A stretch of DNA of 64,000 bases from an uncultured Bacteroidales bacterium (lineage in GTDB: Bacteria; Bacteroidota; Bacteroidia; Bacteroidales; Paludibacteraceae), in assembly GCA_902766045.1 (NCBI GenBank), contig CACXCA010000051.1, positions 62,001 to 126,000 on the forward strand, in the 5' to 3' direction. This document shows positions 9,343-18,402 of the stretch, piece after piece. How positions within the stretch are numbered: position 1 is the stretch's first letter; each line of letters opens with the position of its first letter. The position numbers were made by a program, and so were the translations under genes. The notes beneath the pieces are model-generated. The model was given only the letters and a program-made list of their open reading frames with translations, did not search any database and was not told the origin of the DNA.

Positions 9343-9732
9343 ATGGCAAAAAAAGCAGTAGCAACCAAAAAAAAGGTAGTAAAAGTTGACGCAATTGGAC
9401 AATTGCATGTACACTCATCTTTTAACAACATCATAGTGTCGTTAACAAATTCTGAAGGTCAGATTATATCATGGTCATCAGCTGGTAAAATGGGATTCCG
9501 TGGTTCTAAGAAGAACACTCCATATGCAGCACAGATGGCAGCACAGGATTGTGCAAAAGTTGCATATGATCTAGGTTTAAGAAAGGTGAAGGCATATGTA
9601 AAGGGTCCAGGTAATGGCCGTGAATCAGCAATTCGTACTGTACATGGTGCAGGAATTGAAGTAATGGAAATTATCGACGTAACACCACTTCCACATAATG
9701 GTTGTCGACCACCTAAAAAACGTAGAGTATAA
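9343..9732 (+). CDS. rpsK: 30S ribosomal protein S11
   Basis: This 129-residue protein has a Lys-rich N terminus and then the S11 core: [40 protein letters not shown] and [22 protein letters not shown]. It ends with [12 protein letters not shown]11 lines the mRNA exit channel (platform). A 116-base structured gap separates it from rpsD. Confidence 0.97.
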   Translation: MAKKAVATKKKVVKVDAIGQLHVHSSFNNIIVSLTNSEGQIISWSSAGKMGFRGSKKNTPYAAQMAAQDCAKVAYDLGLRKVKAYVKGPGNGRESAIRTVHGAGIEVMEIIDVTPLPHNGCRPPKKRRV

Positions 9733-9754
9733 TTTTACACTTTTTATTACAAAC

Positions 9755-9827
9755 AACTTTCGAATCTCGCATTGTGAATGATTGCAATTTAATCCTCTCT
9801 GCAATCGCGGCTGCACGGTTCAAGGTT
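9755..9827 (+). ncRNA. Candidate ribosomal-protein leader RNA before rpsD
   Basis: The rpsK-rpsD gap can fold. An outer stem pairs 9755-9764 (AACTTTCGAA, one bulged C) with 9819-9827 (TTCAAGGTT). A short helix can pair 9767-9770 with 9807-9810. An inner perfect 7-bp hairpin pairs GATTGCA (9780-9786) with TGCAATC (9800-9806). The last helix ends 21 bases before the rpsD ATG. S4 is a known autoregulator in other phyla, so an S4-binding leader is the natural reading. This is an inference from base pairing only. Confidence 0.5.
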
Positions 9828-9848
9828 TGGAATTAATAATTAAAAAAA

Positions 9849-10454
9849 ATGGCTAGATACACAGGTCCAAAAACTAAGATTGCACGTCGTTTTGGAGAAC
9901 CGATCTTCGGTCCAGATAAAGTTTTAGCAAAAAGAAACTTCCCTCCTGGACAACATGGTGTTAATAGAAGAAAGAAGTCTTCTGAGTACGGTATTCAGTT
10001 GAACGAGAAGCAAAAGGCTAAATATACTTATGGCGTTTTAGAAAGACAATTCCGTAATTTGTTCGAGAAAGCTTCTGCAACAAAGGGTATTACCGGTGAG
10101 GTATTATTACAATTATTGGAGACTCGTCTTGATAATGTAGTTTATCGTTTAGGTATAGCTCCTACAAGAGCAGCAGCTCGTCAGTTAGTGTCACACTGCC
10201 ACATCGTTGTCGATGGTGAGGTAGTTAATATTCCTTCGTACTCAGTTAAACCAGGACAAGTTGTTGGCGTTCGTGAGAGATCAAAATCTCTTGAGGTGAT
10301 AGAAAATGCTTTGTCTGGTTTCAATCATAGCAAGTATGCTTGGTTAGAGTGGGATGGATCTTCTTTGTCTGGAAAATTCTTGCATCTTCCTGAAAGAGCT
10401 GATATTCCAGAAAATATTAAAGAACAATTGATCGTCGAACTTTACTCTAAATAA
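9849..10454 (+). CDS. rpsD: 30S ribosomal protein S4
   Basis: This 201-residue protein begins [21 protein letters not shown] and has the S4 RNA-binding domain ([42 protein letters not shown]) at about residues 91-135. S4 nucleates 30S assembly and is a translational autoregulator in several bacteria. It follows a gap of 116 bases that looks structured. rpoA begins 10 bases after its stop. Confidence 0.97.
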   Translation: MARYTGPKTKIARRFGEPIFGPDKVLAKRNFPPGQHGVNRRKKSSEYGIQLNEKQKAKYTYGVLERQFRNLFEKASATKGITGEVLLQLLETRLDNVVYRLGIAPTRAAARQLVSHCHIVVDGEVVNIPSYSVKPGQVVGVRERSKSLEVIENALSGFNHSKYAWLEWDGSSLSGKFLHLPERADIPENIKEQLIVELYSK

Positions 10455-10464
10455 TAACTGATCC

Positions 10465-11454
10465 ATGGCAATTTTAGCATTTCAAAAACCTGATAAAGTA
10501 ATAATGTTGGAGGCGGACAATTTCTTCGGAAAGTTTGAATTTCGTCCGTTGGAACCAGGTTATGGTATTACTGTTGGTAATGCTTTAAGACGTATTTTAC
10601 TGTCTTCGTTGGAGGGATTTGCTATCACTTCCATCAAGATAGATGGTGTGGATCATGAGTTTTCTGTTATTCCTGGAGTTCTTGAGGATGTTACTAACGT
10701 GATTCTTAATCTAAAACAAGTACGTTTTAAACAGAAAGTTGAAGAATTTGATAGCGAAAAGGTAACTATTAATGTTTCTGGTACTGAGTTTAAAGCAGGT
10801 GATATTGCTAAACATTTGTCCGGTTTCGATGTCCTCAATCCTGATCTTGTTATTTGTCGTTTGGACAAAAGCGCAAGCTTTACCATTGAAATAAATATTG
10901 GTAAGGGTCGTGGCTATGTTCCAGCTGATGAAAATAAGATTCCTGGCTCTGAGATTGGCGTTCTTGCTATTGATTCAATCTTTACGCCTATTCGTAATGT
11001 AAAATACACTGTAGAGAACTATCGTGTTGAACAAAAAACTGATTATGAAAAGTTGGTTTTCGAAATCACTACCGATGGTTCTATTCATCCTAAGGATGCT
11101 TTGAAAGAAGCTGCAAAAATCCTTATCTATCACTTCATGTTGTTCTCTGATGAGAAAATCACATTGGATGCTCAAGAAGAGGGATCTAATGAAGAGTTTG
11201 ATGAGGAAGTTCTTCATATGCGTCAGTTGCTTAAAACTAAGTTGGTCGATATGGATCTTTCGGTTCGTGCGCTTAACTGCTTAAAGGCTGCTGATGTTGA
11301 AACATTAGGTGAATTAGTCGTATTTAACAAGAGCGATTTGCTTAAGTTTAGAAACTTCGGTAAGAAATCATTGACAGAGCTAGACCAATTGTTGGATACT
11401 TTGAATCTTTCATTTGGTATGGATATCTCAAAGTATAAATTAGATAAAGATTAA
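10465..11454 (+). CDS. rpoA: DNA-directed RNA polymerase subunit alpha
   Basis: This 329-residue protein has the alpha N-terminal dimerisation domain ([25 protein letters not shown] at about residues 32-56), a linker with [12 protein letters not shown], and the C-terminal DNA/activator-binding domain ([34 protein letters not shown]) with its helix-hairpin-helix. Both domains are complete. It lies in the usual alpha-operon position between rpsD and rplQ. Confidence 0.98.
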   Translation: MAILAFQKPDKVIMLEADNFFGKFEFRPLEPGYGITVGNALRRILLSSLEGFAITSIKIDGVDHEFSVIPGVLEDVTNVILNLKQVRFKQKVEEFDSEKVTINVSGTEFKAGDIAKHLSGFDVLNPDLVICRLDKSASFTIEINIGKGRGYVPADENKIPGSEIGVLAIDSIFTPIRNVKYTVENYRVEQKTDYEKLVFEITTDGSIHPKDALKEAAKILIYHFMLFSDEKITLDAQEEGSNEEFDEEVLHMRQLLKTKLVDMDLSVRALNCLKAADVETLGELVVFNKSDLLKFRNFGKKSLTELDQLLDTLNLSFGMDISKYKLDKD

Positions 11455-11459
11455 GTAAA

Positions 11460-11957
11460 ATGAGACATAATAAAAAATTCAATCATCTAAGTAGACAAAA
11501 AGCTCACAGAGATGCAATGCTTGCTAATATGGCTATTTCTTTGATTATGCACAAAAGAATCAACACTACTACTGCTAAAGCTAAGGCTTTGAGAAAGTAT
11601 GTTGAGCCATTATTGACAAAGTCTAAAGACGATTCTACTAACTCTCGTCGTGTTGTATTTAGCTATCTTCAAAATAAAGAGGCTGTTACAGAATTGTTCC
11701 GTGAGATTTCTACAAAAATTGCTAACCGCCCAGGTGGTTACACTCGTATCATCAAAACTGGTTTCCGTTTGGATGACGCTGCTGAAATGTGCTTCATTGA
11801 ACTTGTTGATTACAACGAGGATATGTTGAAGAACAAAACACCTAAGAAAGCAACTCGTACTCGTCGTTCTTCTAAGAAGAAGGCTGAGGAGATCGAAGCT
11901 GCAGCTCCTGTTGCAGAAATTGCTGAGGGTGAAGCTACTGCTCCTGTTGCAGAATAA
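11460..11957 (+). CDS. rplQ: 50S ribosomal protein L17
   Basis: This 165-residue protein has the L17 core at residues 1-125 ([59 protein letters not shown]). A C-terminal extension of about 40 residues starts basic ([13 protein letters not shown]) and ends in an Ala/Glu/Val-rich repeat (APVAE twice), common in Bacteroidota. It is the last gene of the ribosomal cluster, followed after 18 bases by a strong terminator. Confidence 0.96.
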   Translation: MRHNKKFNHLSRQKAHRDAMLANMAISLIMHKRINTTTAKAKALRKYVEPLLTKSKDDSTNSRRVVFSYLQNKEAVTELFREISTKIANRPGGYTRIIKTGFRLDDAAEMCFIELVDYNEDMLKNKTPKKATRTRRSSKKKAEEIEAAAPVAEIAEGEATAPVAE

Positions 11958-11975
11958 TATTTTAGATAATTCTGA

Positions 11976-12010
11976 GAACGCCGCATCATTGATGTGGCGT
12001 TCTTTTTTTG
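11976..12010 (+). terminator. Intrinsic terminator of the ribosomal protein operon
   Basis: A 12-bp stem pairs GAACGCCGCATC (11976-11987) with GATGTGGCGTTC (11991-12002), with a 3-base loop and one G-T pair. It is followed by seven T residues. It closes the run that began before the window. Confidence 0.9.
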
Positions 12011-12037
12011 TTTTTTTACTCCTATTTTATAGTTTTG
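12007..12037 (+). promoter_or_regulatory. Probable pyrH promoter
   Basis: TTTG at 12007-12010, a 19-base spacer and TAGTTTTG at 12030-12037 match the Bacteroidota TTTG/TAnnTTTG promoter. It lies directly behind the rplQ terminator and 84 bases before pyrH. Confidence 0.55.
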
Positions 12038-12121
12038 TAAGCCTAAAGCGTAAATGATGATATCGGTTGATTCATCGTTCTTTTTGTTCATGTTTAATAA
12101 TAGATTCAAAAGATTTTTGTT

Positions 12122-12829
12122 ATGAAATACAAACGTATTTTATTGAAACTGAGTGGTGAGTCCTTAATGGGTGCTCAGGGGTATGGTATTGATGAAAATA
12201 GACTTTCTGAATATGCGGATCAAATAAAAGAGATTGCAGGTCTGGGCGTTCAGATTGGTATTGTAATCGGTGGTGGAAATATCTTTAGAGGATTGTCTGG
12301 CTCCAAAAAAGGATTTGATAGAGTCAAAGGTGACCAAATGGGTATGCTGGCTACTGTTATTAATGCGTTGGCTCTTAACTCCGCATTGGTGGCTGTAGGT
12401 GTGAAATCTAAAGTGCTGACTGCAATACGAATGGAACCTATTGGCGAATTTTATTCAAAAGATAAAGCAATCGAGTCTTTAAATGCTGGTTATGTTACCA
12501 TCTTTGCTGCGGGTACTGGTTGCCCATATTTTACAACAGATACAGGTTCTTCTTTGAGAGGTATTGAAATTGAAGCTGATGCTATGTTTAAAGGTACTCG
12601 TGTGGATGGTATATACACGGCTGATCCAGAGAAAGATCCGACTGCTACTAAGTATGATGATATTTCATATGACGAGATACTTAGACAGAATCTTAAAGTG
12701 ATGGATCTGTCGGCTACGGTTATGTGTCGTGACAATAATTTGCCTATCGTGGTATTCAATATGGATAAGGTCGGTAATCTGAAAAAGGTTATCTTAGGTG
12801 AAAATATTGGTACGTATGTCCATCCGTAA
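12122..12829 (+). CDS. pyrH: Uridylate kinase (UMP kinase)
   Basis: This 235-residue amino-acid-kinase-fold enzyme phosphorylates UMP to UDP with ATP. Motifs seen are MKYKRILLKLSGESLMG at the start, IGIVIGGGNIFRG at about residues 45-57, GDQMGMLATVINALAL, and FTTDTGSSLRGIEIEADAMFKGTRVDGIYTADP in the nucleotide-binding half. Length is normal for bacterial PyrH. It appears monocistronic, between the ribosomal terminator and the leu leader. In many bacteria pyrH sits next to frr; frr is not here. Confidence 0.97.
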   Translation: MKYKRILLKLSGESLMGAQGYGIDENRLSEYADQIKEIAGLGVQIGIVIGGGNIFRGLSGSKKGFDRVKGDQMGMLATVINALALNSALVAVGVKSKVLTAIRMEPIGEFYSKDKAIESLNAGYVTIFAAGTGCPYFTTDTGSSLRGIEIEADAMFKGTRVDGIYTADPEKDPTATKYDDISYDEILRQNLKVMDLSATVMCRDNNLPIVVFNMDKVGNLKKVILGENIGTYVHP

Positions 12830-12915
12830 GGTGATTACATCCTTTTTTATATAGGAATAAATCACCGTGTACGATTAGCTGGTTGAAGATTAGTCTAAAA
12901 TTTATTTTCTTAGAA

Positions 12916-12947
12916 TTTGGAGTTTTAATTAAAAGCACATAAATTTG
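12916..12947 (+). promoter_or_regulatory. Promoter of the leu operon
   Basis: TTTG at 12916-12919, a 20-base spacer and TAAATTTG at 12940-12947 form a near-perfect Bacteroidota promoter. Transcription from about 12953 would give a leader of about 200 bases that holds the peptide ORF and attenuator described next. Upstream, 12830-12878 contains GGTGATT...AATCACC, a weak hairpin after pyrH without a T tract. Confidence 0.65.
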
Positions 12948-12999
12948 TCCCGTTAAAATTCAAATACGGAGTAGATTTTTTATAAAAAAGAAAAAAAGT

Positions 13000-13062
13000 A
13001 TGCTATTTATAATTAACATTAACATTATTTTCATTATTCTCTTGCGTAGCATGAGGAAGTGA
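13000..13062 (+). CDS. leu/ilv leader peptide (attenuator control peptide)
   Basis: This ORF of 20 codons plus TGA starts at the ATG at 13000. Seven of the 20 residues are Ile (codons 4, 5, 7, 9, 10, 12, 13) and three are Leu (codons 2, 14, 15); the peptide then ends Arg-Ser-Met-Arg-Lys. The tandem Leu codons CTC TTG (13039-13044) lie about 10 bases before the antiterminator arm, and the stop codon lies inside that arm. This is the geometry of ribosome-mediated attenuation. The composition fits an operon for branched-chain amino acids. No homologue search was possible. Confidence 0.75.
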   Translation: MLFIININIIFIILLRSMRK

Positions 13063-13128
13063 GAATGTGTGTGTTATATTTAAAGATATTGAGCCTTTCT
13101 CACTTCCTGTGAGAAAGGCTTTTTTTTT
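13054..13128 (+). promoter_or_regulatory. Transcription attenuator of the leu operon
   Basis: Two mutually exclusive structures are visible. The terminator is a perfect 12-bp stem, AGCCTTTCTCAC (13092-13103) with GTGAGAAAGGCT (13109-13120), loop TTCCT, followed by a run of T to 13128. The antiterminator is a perfect 12-bp pairing of AGGAAGTGAGAA (13054-13065) with TTCTCACTTCCT (13097-13108), which uses up the terminator's 5' arm and loop. A ribosome stalled at the Ile/Leu codons leaves 13054-13065 free (read-through). A ribosome reaching the stop at 13060-13062 covers it (termination). Confidence 0.85.
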
Positions 13129-13153
13129 ACGGTGTTTTTAAATTTATACATAT

Positions 13154-14656
13154 ATGAGCGATAGATTATTTATTTTTGACACAACGCTTCGAGATGGAGA
13201 GCAAGTTCCTGGTTGCCAGTTGAATACAATTGAAAAGATTCAAGTGGCAAAACAATTGGAATTGTTAGGTGTTGATGTTATTGAGGCAGGATTCCCTATT
13301 TCCAGTCCTGGCGATTTTAATTCTGTTATTGAAATTTCTAAAGCGGTAACATGGCCTACGATTTGTGCATTAACAAGAGCAGTGGAAAAGGACATCGATG
13401 TGGCTGTAGATGCTTTAAAGTTTGCAAAACACAAGCGAATACATACGGGTATTGGAACATCTGATTTGCACATTAAGTATAAATTTAATTCCACCCCAGA
13501 AGAGATCATTGAAAGAGCTGTTTCGGCGGTGAAATATGCTAAGAAATTTGTTGAGGATGTTGAGTTTTATGCGGAAGATGCGGGCAGAACAGACAATGAA
13601 TATTTAGCTCGTGTGACAGAAGCTGTTATCAAAGCGGGTGCTACAGTGGTTAATATCCCTGATACCACGGGATTCCGTATTCCTTTTGAGTATGGAGAGA
13701 AGATAAAGTATATTATGGAACATGTGGATGCTTTATCTGCAGGGAAGGCAATCTTATCTACTCATTGCCATAATGATTTAGGAATGGCAACGGCCAATAC
13801 TGTTGCGGGGGTTTTAAATGGTGCCCGTCAGGTGGAGGTGACTATCAATGGAGTGGGAGAGAGAGCGGGAAACACTTCGTTGGAAGAAATTGCCATGATT
13901 TTTAAAACTCATCCAGATTTAAATATTGAGACCAATATTAACACGACTAAGATTTATCAGACGAGTCGAATGGTTTCCAGCCTAATGAATATGCCTGTTC
14001 AGCCGAACAAGGCAATCGTTGGTAAGAATGCGTTTGCTCATTCATCTGGAATCCATCAGGATGGTGTTTTGAAAAATGCGGAAACGTATGAAATTATGGA
14101 TCCTAAGGATGTTGGAATCGATGATAATGCAATTGTTTTGACGGCCAGAAGCGGTCGCGCTGCATTAAAGCATCGTTTACATGTGTTAGGCGTTGATGTC
14201 GATGGAGAGAAACTCGATTCACTGTATGAGGAGTTCTTAAAATTAGCAGATAAGAAGAAAGAGTTGAATGATGATGATATCCTTATGCTTGCTGGTGTGG
14301 AAAGAACAAGAGACCATCACATCAAATTAGACTTCTTACAGGTTACAAGTGGTTTAGGTGTTCGTCCGGTTGCTAGCATCGGACTGGATATTGCAGGAGA
14401 AAAATTTGTCGCTGCATCATCTGGAAATGGTCCGGTGGATGCTGCAATCAAGGCTCTGAAAGTGATTATAAAAAGAAATATGTTACTCAAGGAATTTACG
14501 ATACAAGCCATTAATAAGGGAAGTGATGATATCGGAAAAGTTCACATGCAGGTTGAACATGATGGAGCTGTTTACTATGGATTTGGTGCAAACACTGATA
14601 TCGTAACGGCTTCTGTAGAGGCGTATATTGATTGTATTAATAAATTTAGAAAGTAG
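13154..14656 (+). CDS. leuA: 2-isopropylmalate synthase
   Basis: This 500-residue enzyme condenses acetyl-CoA with 2-oxoisovalerate, the first committed step to leucine. The HMGL-like TIM barrel starts with [18 protein letters not shown] (residues 6-23) and contains [16 protein letters not shown], the metal-binding HxH motif region. The C-terminal LeuA regulatory domain follows ([29 protein letters not shown]), so leucine feedback inhibition is likely. It starts 26 bases after the attenuator T run and is the first structural gene of the operon. Confidence 0.96.
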   Translation: MSDRLFIFDTTLRDGEQVPGCQLNTIEKIQVAKQLELLGVDVIEAGFPISSPGDFNSVIEISKAVTWPTICALTRAVEKDIDVAVDALKFAKHKRIHTGIGTSDLHIKYKFNSTPEEIIERAVSAVKYAKKFVEDVEFYAEDAGRTDNEYLARVTEAVIKAGATVVNIPDTTGFRIPFEYGEKIKYIMEHVDALSAGKAILSTHCHNDLGMATANTVAGVLNGARQVEVTINGVGERAGNTSLEEIAMIFKTHPDLNIETNINTTKIYQTSRMVSSLMNMPVQPNKAIVGKNAFAHSSGIHQDGVLKNAETYEIMDPKDVGIDDNAIVLTARSGRAALKHRLHVLGVDVDGEKLDSLYEEFLKLADKKKELNDDDILMLAGVERTRDHHIKLDFLQVTSGLGVRPVASIGLDIAGEKFVAASSGNGPVDAAIKALKVIIKRNMLLKEFTIQAINKGSDDIGKVHMQVEHDGAVYYGFGANTDIVTASVEAYIDCINKFRK

Positions 14657-14679
14657 TCATTTCACTAAGATTCATATTT

Positions 14680-16074
14680 ATGGGAAAAACATTATTTGAT
14701 AAAATATGGGATGCTCATGTCGTGTCTCAGATTGAGGATGGACCTACCGTCCTGTATATAGATCGCCTTTACGGTCACGAGGTGACCACTCCTCAGGCTT
14801 TTGACACACTTAGAGATAAGGGTATAAAGGCTTTCCGTCCGGAACGTATCGTGGCAATGCCTGACCATAACACTCCGTCAGATCAGCAGGATGAAATTCA
14901 TGATCCTGTGGGGAAAAAACAGGTGGAGACATTAAAGGCGAATTGCCAGGAGTTTAATATTAAACACTTCCCTATGGGGTCGAAAGACAATGGAATTATC
15001 CATGTTGTTGGTCCTGAAAAGGCTCTTTCTCTTCCTGGAATGACTATTGTGTGTGGCGATTCTCATACCTCTACTCATGGCGCTGTTGGTGCGATTGCAA
15101 TGGGTATCGGAACGAGTGAGGTGGCTCAGGTCTTGGCTTCTCAGTGTATCCTTCAGTCTAAACCTAAGACGATGCGTATAAACATTGAGGGTACGTTGAA
15201 TCCAGGTGTGACGGCTAAGGACGTTGCTCTTTATATCATGGCTAAAATGACAACATCTGGGGCAACGGGTTATGCTGTTGAATATGCAGGTAGTACAATT
15301 CGTAATATGTCGATGGAAGGTCGTCTGACCCTTTCCAACTTGTCAATCGAAATGGGCTCTCGTGCAGGATTGATTGCCCCTGATGAAACTACATTCGCTT
15401 ACTTGAAAGGTAGAGAATATGCGCCTAAAGGGAAAGAATGGGATGAAGCTGTGGAGCGATGGAGAAAATTGAAGAGTGATGACGATGCGGTATTTGACAA
15501 AGAGGTTACTTATCGTGCGGAAGATATTGAACCTCGTATCACTTATGGTACGAATCCAGGTGCAGGTATCGCTATTAATGAGTCAATACCTACTTTGAAT
15601 GAGATTCCATCTTCTGAAAAGACTCAGTTTGTAAATATGTTGGAATATATGCAGTTGAAAGAGGGACAAAAGTTAGAAGGTGTTCCTGTCGATTATGTCT
15701 TTTTAGGTGCTTGTACCAATGGAAGAATCGAGGATTTCCGTGCATTTGCATCGATCGTTAAGGGAAGGAAGAAGGCTCCTAATGTAGTCGCTTGGTTGGT
15801 GCCAGGCTCATGGTTGGTTCGTCAGCAAATCATAGATGAAGGTATCGATGTTGTTCTAAAAGAGGCTGGCTTTGAACTGAGATTACCATCATGTTCTTCT
15901 TGTTTGGCCATGAATCCTGATAAGGTGCCTGCTGGTAAGTTAGCTATTTCCACAAGCAACCGTAATTTCGTCGGTCGTCAAGGTCCGGGCGCACGTACGG
16001 TATTGGCATCACCTTTGGTGGTTGCGGCAAGTGCAGTTACAGGAAAAATCACGGATCCAAGAAAATTAATATAA
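14680..16074 (+). CDS. leuC: 3-isopropylmalate dehydratase, large subunit
   Basis: This 464-residue aconitase-family subunit carries the 4Fe-4S cluster. Its ligands are Cys in [12 protein letters not shown] and the pair in [26 protein letters not shown] is a further family signature. With LeuD it isomerises 2- to 3-isopropylmalate, and the same enzyme handles citramalate in the pyruvate route to isoleucine. It lies 23 bases after leuA. A 138-base gap with a palindromic repeat separates it from leuD. Confidence 0.96.
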   Translation: MGKTLFDKIWDAHVVSQIEDGPTVLYIDRLYGHEVTTPQAFDTLRDKGIKAFRPERIVAMPDHNTPSDQQDEIHDPVGKKQVETLKANCQEFNIKHFPMGSKDNGIIHVVGPEKALSLPGMTIVCGDSHTSTHGAVGAIAMGIGTSEVAQVLASQCILQSKPKTMRINIEGTLNPGVTAKDVALYIMAKMTTSGATGYAVEYAGSTIRNMSMEGRLTLSNLSIEMGSRAGLIAPDETTFAYLKGREYAPKGKEWDEAVERWRKLKSDDDAVFDKEVTYRAEDIEPRITYGTNPGAGIAINESIPTLNEIPSSEKTQFVNMLEYMQLKEGQKLEGVPVDYVFLGACTNGRIEDFRAFASIVKGRKKAPNVVAWLVPGSWLVRQQIIDEGIDVVLKEAGFELRLPSCSSCLAMNPDKVPAGKLAISTSNRNFVGRQGPGARTVLASPLVVAASAVTGKITDPRKLI

Positions 16075-16127
16075 ATTGTGGAGTAATAAATTTTTCGATG
16101 TTTTTGATATTTTTCGGTAAGGTCACC

Positions 16128-16155
16128 GTAGAGACGCAATGCATTGCGTCTCTAC
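16128..16155. repeat. Palindromic repeat, copy 1 (ATGCAT centre)
   Basis: This perfect 28-base palindrome has arms GTAGAGACGCAATG / CATTGCGTCTCTAC. It sits in the leuC-leuD gap inside the operon. The outer ten bases are shared with the repeats at 46532 and 54541, but the centre differs (AATGCATT here, ACGGCCGT there), with both sides changed together. It could form a hairpin in the leu mRNA. Confidence 0.85.
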
Positions 16156-16212
16156 AAATTCAGAAATTCTACGAAAAGAATCTATATCTCCCACATCTAA
16201 TAAAGTATCATT

Positions 16213-16839
16213 ATGAGTAAACAAAAATTTGATATAATACAGTCAACATGTATTCCTATTGGAATCGATAATTGCAACACGGATCTGATTATCCCTGCTC
16301 GTTATTTAGCGAGTACGACGCGCGATCCGAAGTTCTTCGGAGATGCTTTCATGCGTGATCTTCGTTATGATGAAAACGGGAATGTTAAGCCAGATTTCGT
16401 GATGAACCATCCTGATTTTTCGGAGACTCCACATAAGGGCGTCCATGAGATTATCGTAGGTGGACAGAACTGGGGCTCCGGTTCGAGTCGTGAACATGCC
16501 GCTTGGGCTATCGCAGGTTATGGCGTACGGGTTGTGATTTCCAGTAGTTTTGCTGATATCCATAGAAACAACCTTCTGAATTGTTTTGTGCTCCCTGTCG
16601 TTGTTAGTCGGGAGTTTCAACAGGAACTTTTCAAAAGCATAGAGGAAAATCCTAAGATGCAAGTCAGAGTTGACGTGCCCAATCAAACAGTAACCAATCT
16701 GGCTACGGGACACAGTGAACATTTTGAAATAAATAGTTACAAGAAATATTGTCTGATGAATGCTTTGGATGATATCGATTTCTTGCTCGAAAATAAAGAG
16801 AAGATAGAGGAATGGGAACAGAAAAGGGAAAATATGTAA
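16213..16839 (+). CDS. leuD: 3-isopropylmalate dehydratase, small subunit
   Basis: This 208-residue swivel-domain subunit pairs with LeuC. The family signature GGQNWGSGSSREHAAWAI lies at about residues 85-102, preceded by DNCNTDLIIPARYL near the N terminus. The length is normal for the LeuD of facultative leucine pathways. Its 3' end overlaps the next synthase gene by 28 bases, so the two are translationally coupled. Confidence 0.95.
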   Translation: MSKQKFDIIQSTCIPIGIDNCNTDLIIPARYLASTTRDPKFFGDAFMRDLRYDENGNVKPDFVMNHPDFSETPHKGVHEIIVGGQNWGSGSSREHAAWAIAGYGVRVVISSSFADIHRNNLLNCFVLPVVVSREFQQELFKSIEENPKMQVRVDVPNQTVTNLATGHSEHFEINSYKKYCLMNALDDIDFLLENKEKIEEWEQKRENM

Positions 16840-18383
16840 CAATAATGGACACGACACTCCGTGATGGGGAACAAACCAACGGAGTGAGTTTCGTGCCACA
16901 TGAGAAGTTGATATTGGCACGCACCCTCCTTTTGGACGCTAATGTAGATCGAATAGAGGTGGCATCAGCTCGCGTGAGTGATGGAGAAAAAGAGGCGGTC
17001 TCAATGATTTGCAATTGGGCAAAGAGTGTGGATTGTCTTCATCGAATTGAAGTGTTGGGTTTTGTTGATGAAACTTCAAGTATTGATTGGATAAAGGAGA
17101 CGGGATGCCAGTGTGTCAATTTGCTTGTGAAAGGATCACTCAGACATTGCTCTGAGCAATTGAAAAAAAGTCCGGAAGAGCATCTTCATGATGTTTTGGA
17201 CACTCTTTCATACGCGCAAAAACAGGGTATGCGAGTTAACCTCTATTTGGAGGATTGGAGTGGTGGCATAAAGGATAGTGCGGAATATGTATTCTTTTTG
17301 ATGGATCATCTTAAAGATCAGAAGATAGAACATTTTATGCTTCCTGACACGTTGGGTATATTGACGCCAGATCAGACCTATCGTTGTGTGAAGTTGATGA
17401 CCGATCGTTATCCTAATCTCTCGTTCGACTTCCATGCGCATAATGATTATGATTTTGCTGTGGCAAATGCGATGGCAGCGATACAGGCGGGTGCTAATGG
17501 TTTGCATACAACCATCAACGGGTTGGGCGAACGGGCAGGTAATGCTCCTTTGGCAAGTGTTCAAGCTGCACTGAAAGATCATTATCATGTTCAAACTGGC
17601 ATTAATGAGTCCAAATTAATGGAGATATGTCATTTGGTTGAGTCGTATAGCTGCATCGCAATACCACCGAATAGACCTGTCGTGGGAGAAAGTGTCTTTA
17701 CACAAGTGGCTGGTGTACATGCGGATGGTGATAACAAATCGGGATTGTATTGCAACGGTTTACTTCCTGAACGCTTTGGTAGGAAACGCGAATATGCGTT
17801 GGGCAAAAATAGCGGGAAAGCCAATATCCTTAAGAACCTTGAGGAGTTGGGACTTGCCCTTACACCTGAGCAGACAAAGGCTGTCACAAAACGAATCATC
17901 GAGTTGGGGGATAAAAAGGAACTCGTTACGCAAGAAGATCTCCCTTATATAGTGGCCGATGTGGTTAAACATTCTGCCCCTGATGATCATGTGAAGTTGG
18001 ATAGCTACATGGTGAGCACCAGTTATGGACTAAAGCCGTTGGCCAGTGTTCGTCTTGAGATTGATGGAAAATCTTATGAAGAGACTGCAACGGGTGACGG
18101 ACAATATGATGCGTTCGTTCGTGCGGTAAGACATATCTATCGAGATAAATTACAACGTAAATTTCCTTGGTTGACAAACTATGCTGTAAGCATTCCACCC
18201 GGCGGTCGTACCGATGCCTTGGTGCAAACCAGTATCTCATGGACATTCGATGGGAAAAGTTATCGAACGAGAGGTTTGGATGCCGACCAGATGGAAGCAG
18301 CTATCAAGGCAACCTTTAAAATGTTGAATCTGATAGAGGACTTGTACACACAAGCGCCTGAGAGAACGAAAGAAAATAAATAA
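16812..18383 (+). CDS. Second isopropylmalate-synthase-family enzyme, probable citramalate synthase
   Basis: This 523-residue protein has a full HMGL-like barrel ([18 protein letters not shown] near residues 10-27, DFHAHNDYDFAVANAM in the metal-binding region) and a LeuA-type regulatory C-terminal domain (VKLDSYMVSTSYGLKPLASVRLE). The sequence departs strongly from the LeuA at 13154, so it is not a recent duplicate. In Bacteroidota such a gene between leuD and leuB is usually taken as citramalate synthase (acetyl-CoA plus pyruvate, first step to isoleucine). A 2-isopropylmalate or homocitrate role cannot be ruled out from sequence. The ATG at 16812 lies within leuD. Confidence 0.8.
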   Translation: MGTEKGKYVTIMDTTLRDGEQTNGVSFVPHEKLILARTLLLDANVDRIEVASARVSDGEKEAVSMICNWAKSVDCLHRIEVLGFVDETSSIDWIKETGCQCVNLLVKGSLRHCSEQLKKSPEEHLHDVLDTLSYAQKQGMRVNLYLEDWSGGIKDSAEYVFFLMDHLKDQKIEHFMLPDTLGILTPDQTYRCVKLMTDRYPNLSFDFHAHNDYDFAVANAMAAIQAGANGLHTTINGLGERAGNAPLASVQAALKDHYHVQTGINESKLMEICHLVESYSCIAIPPNRPVVGESVFTQVAGVHADGDNKSGLYCNGLLPERFGRKREYALGKNSGKANILKNLEELGLALTPEQTKAVTKRIIELGDKKELVTQEDLPYIVADVVKHSAPDDHVKLDSYMVSTSYGLKPLASVRLEIDGKSYEETATGDGQYDAFVRAVRHIYRDKLQRKFPWLTNYAVSIPPGGRTDALVQTSISWTFDGKSYRTRGLDADQMEAAIKATFKMLNLIEDLYTQAPERTKENK

Positions 18384-18402
18384 CCGTTAATTTTTTATTA
18401 AT

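Noticed and set aside
12830-12878. GGTGATT...AATCACC as pyrH terminator
   Set aside because: The 7-bp stem has a long loop and no T tract; at most a weak structure.
16306-16920. Long minus-strand frame opposite leuD
   Set aside because: It is a shadow of leuD and the next gene, with no family signature.
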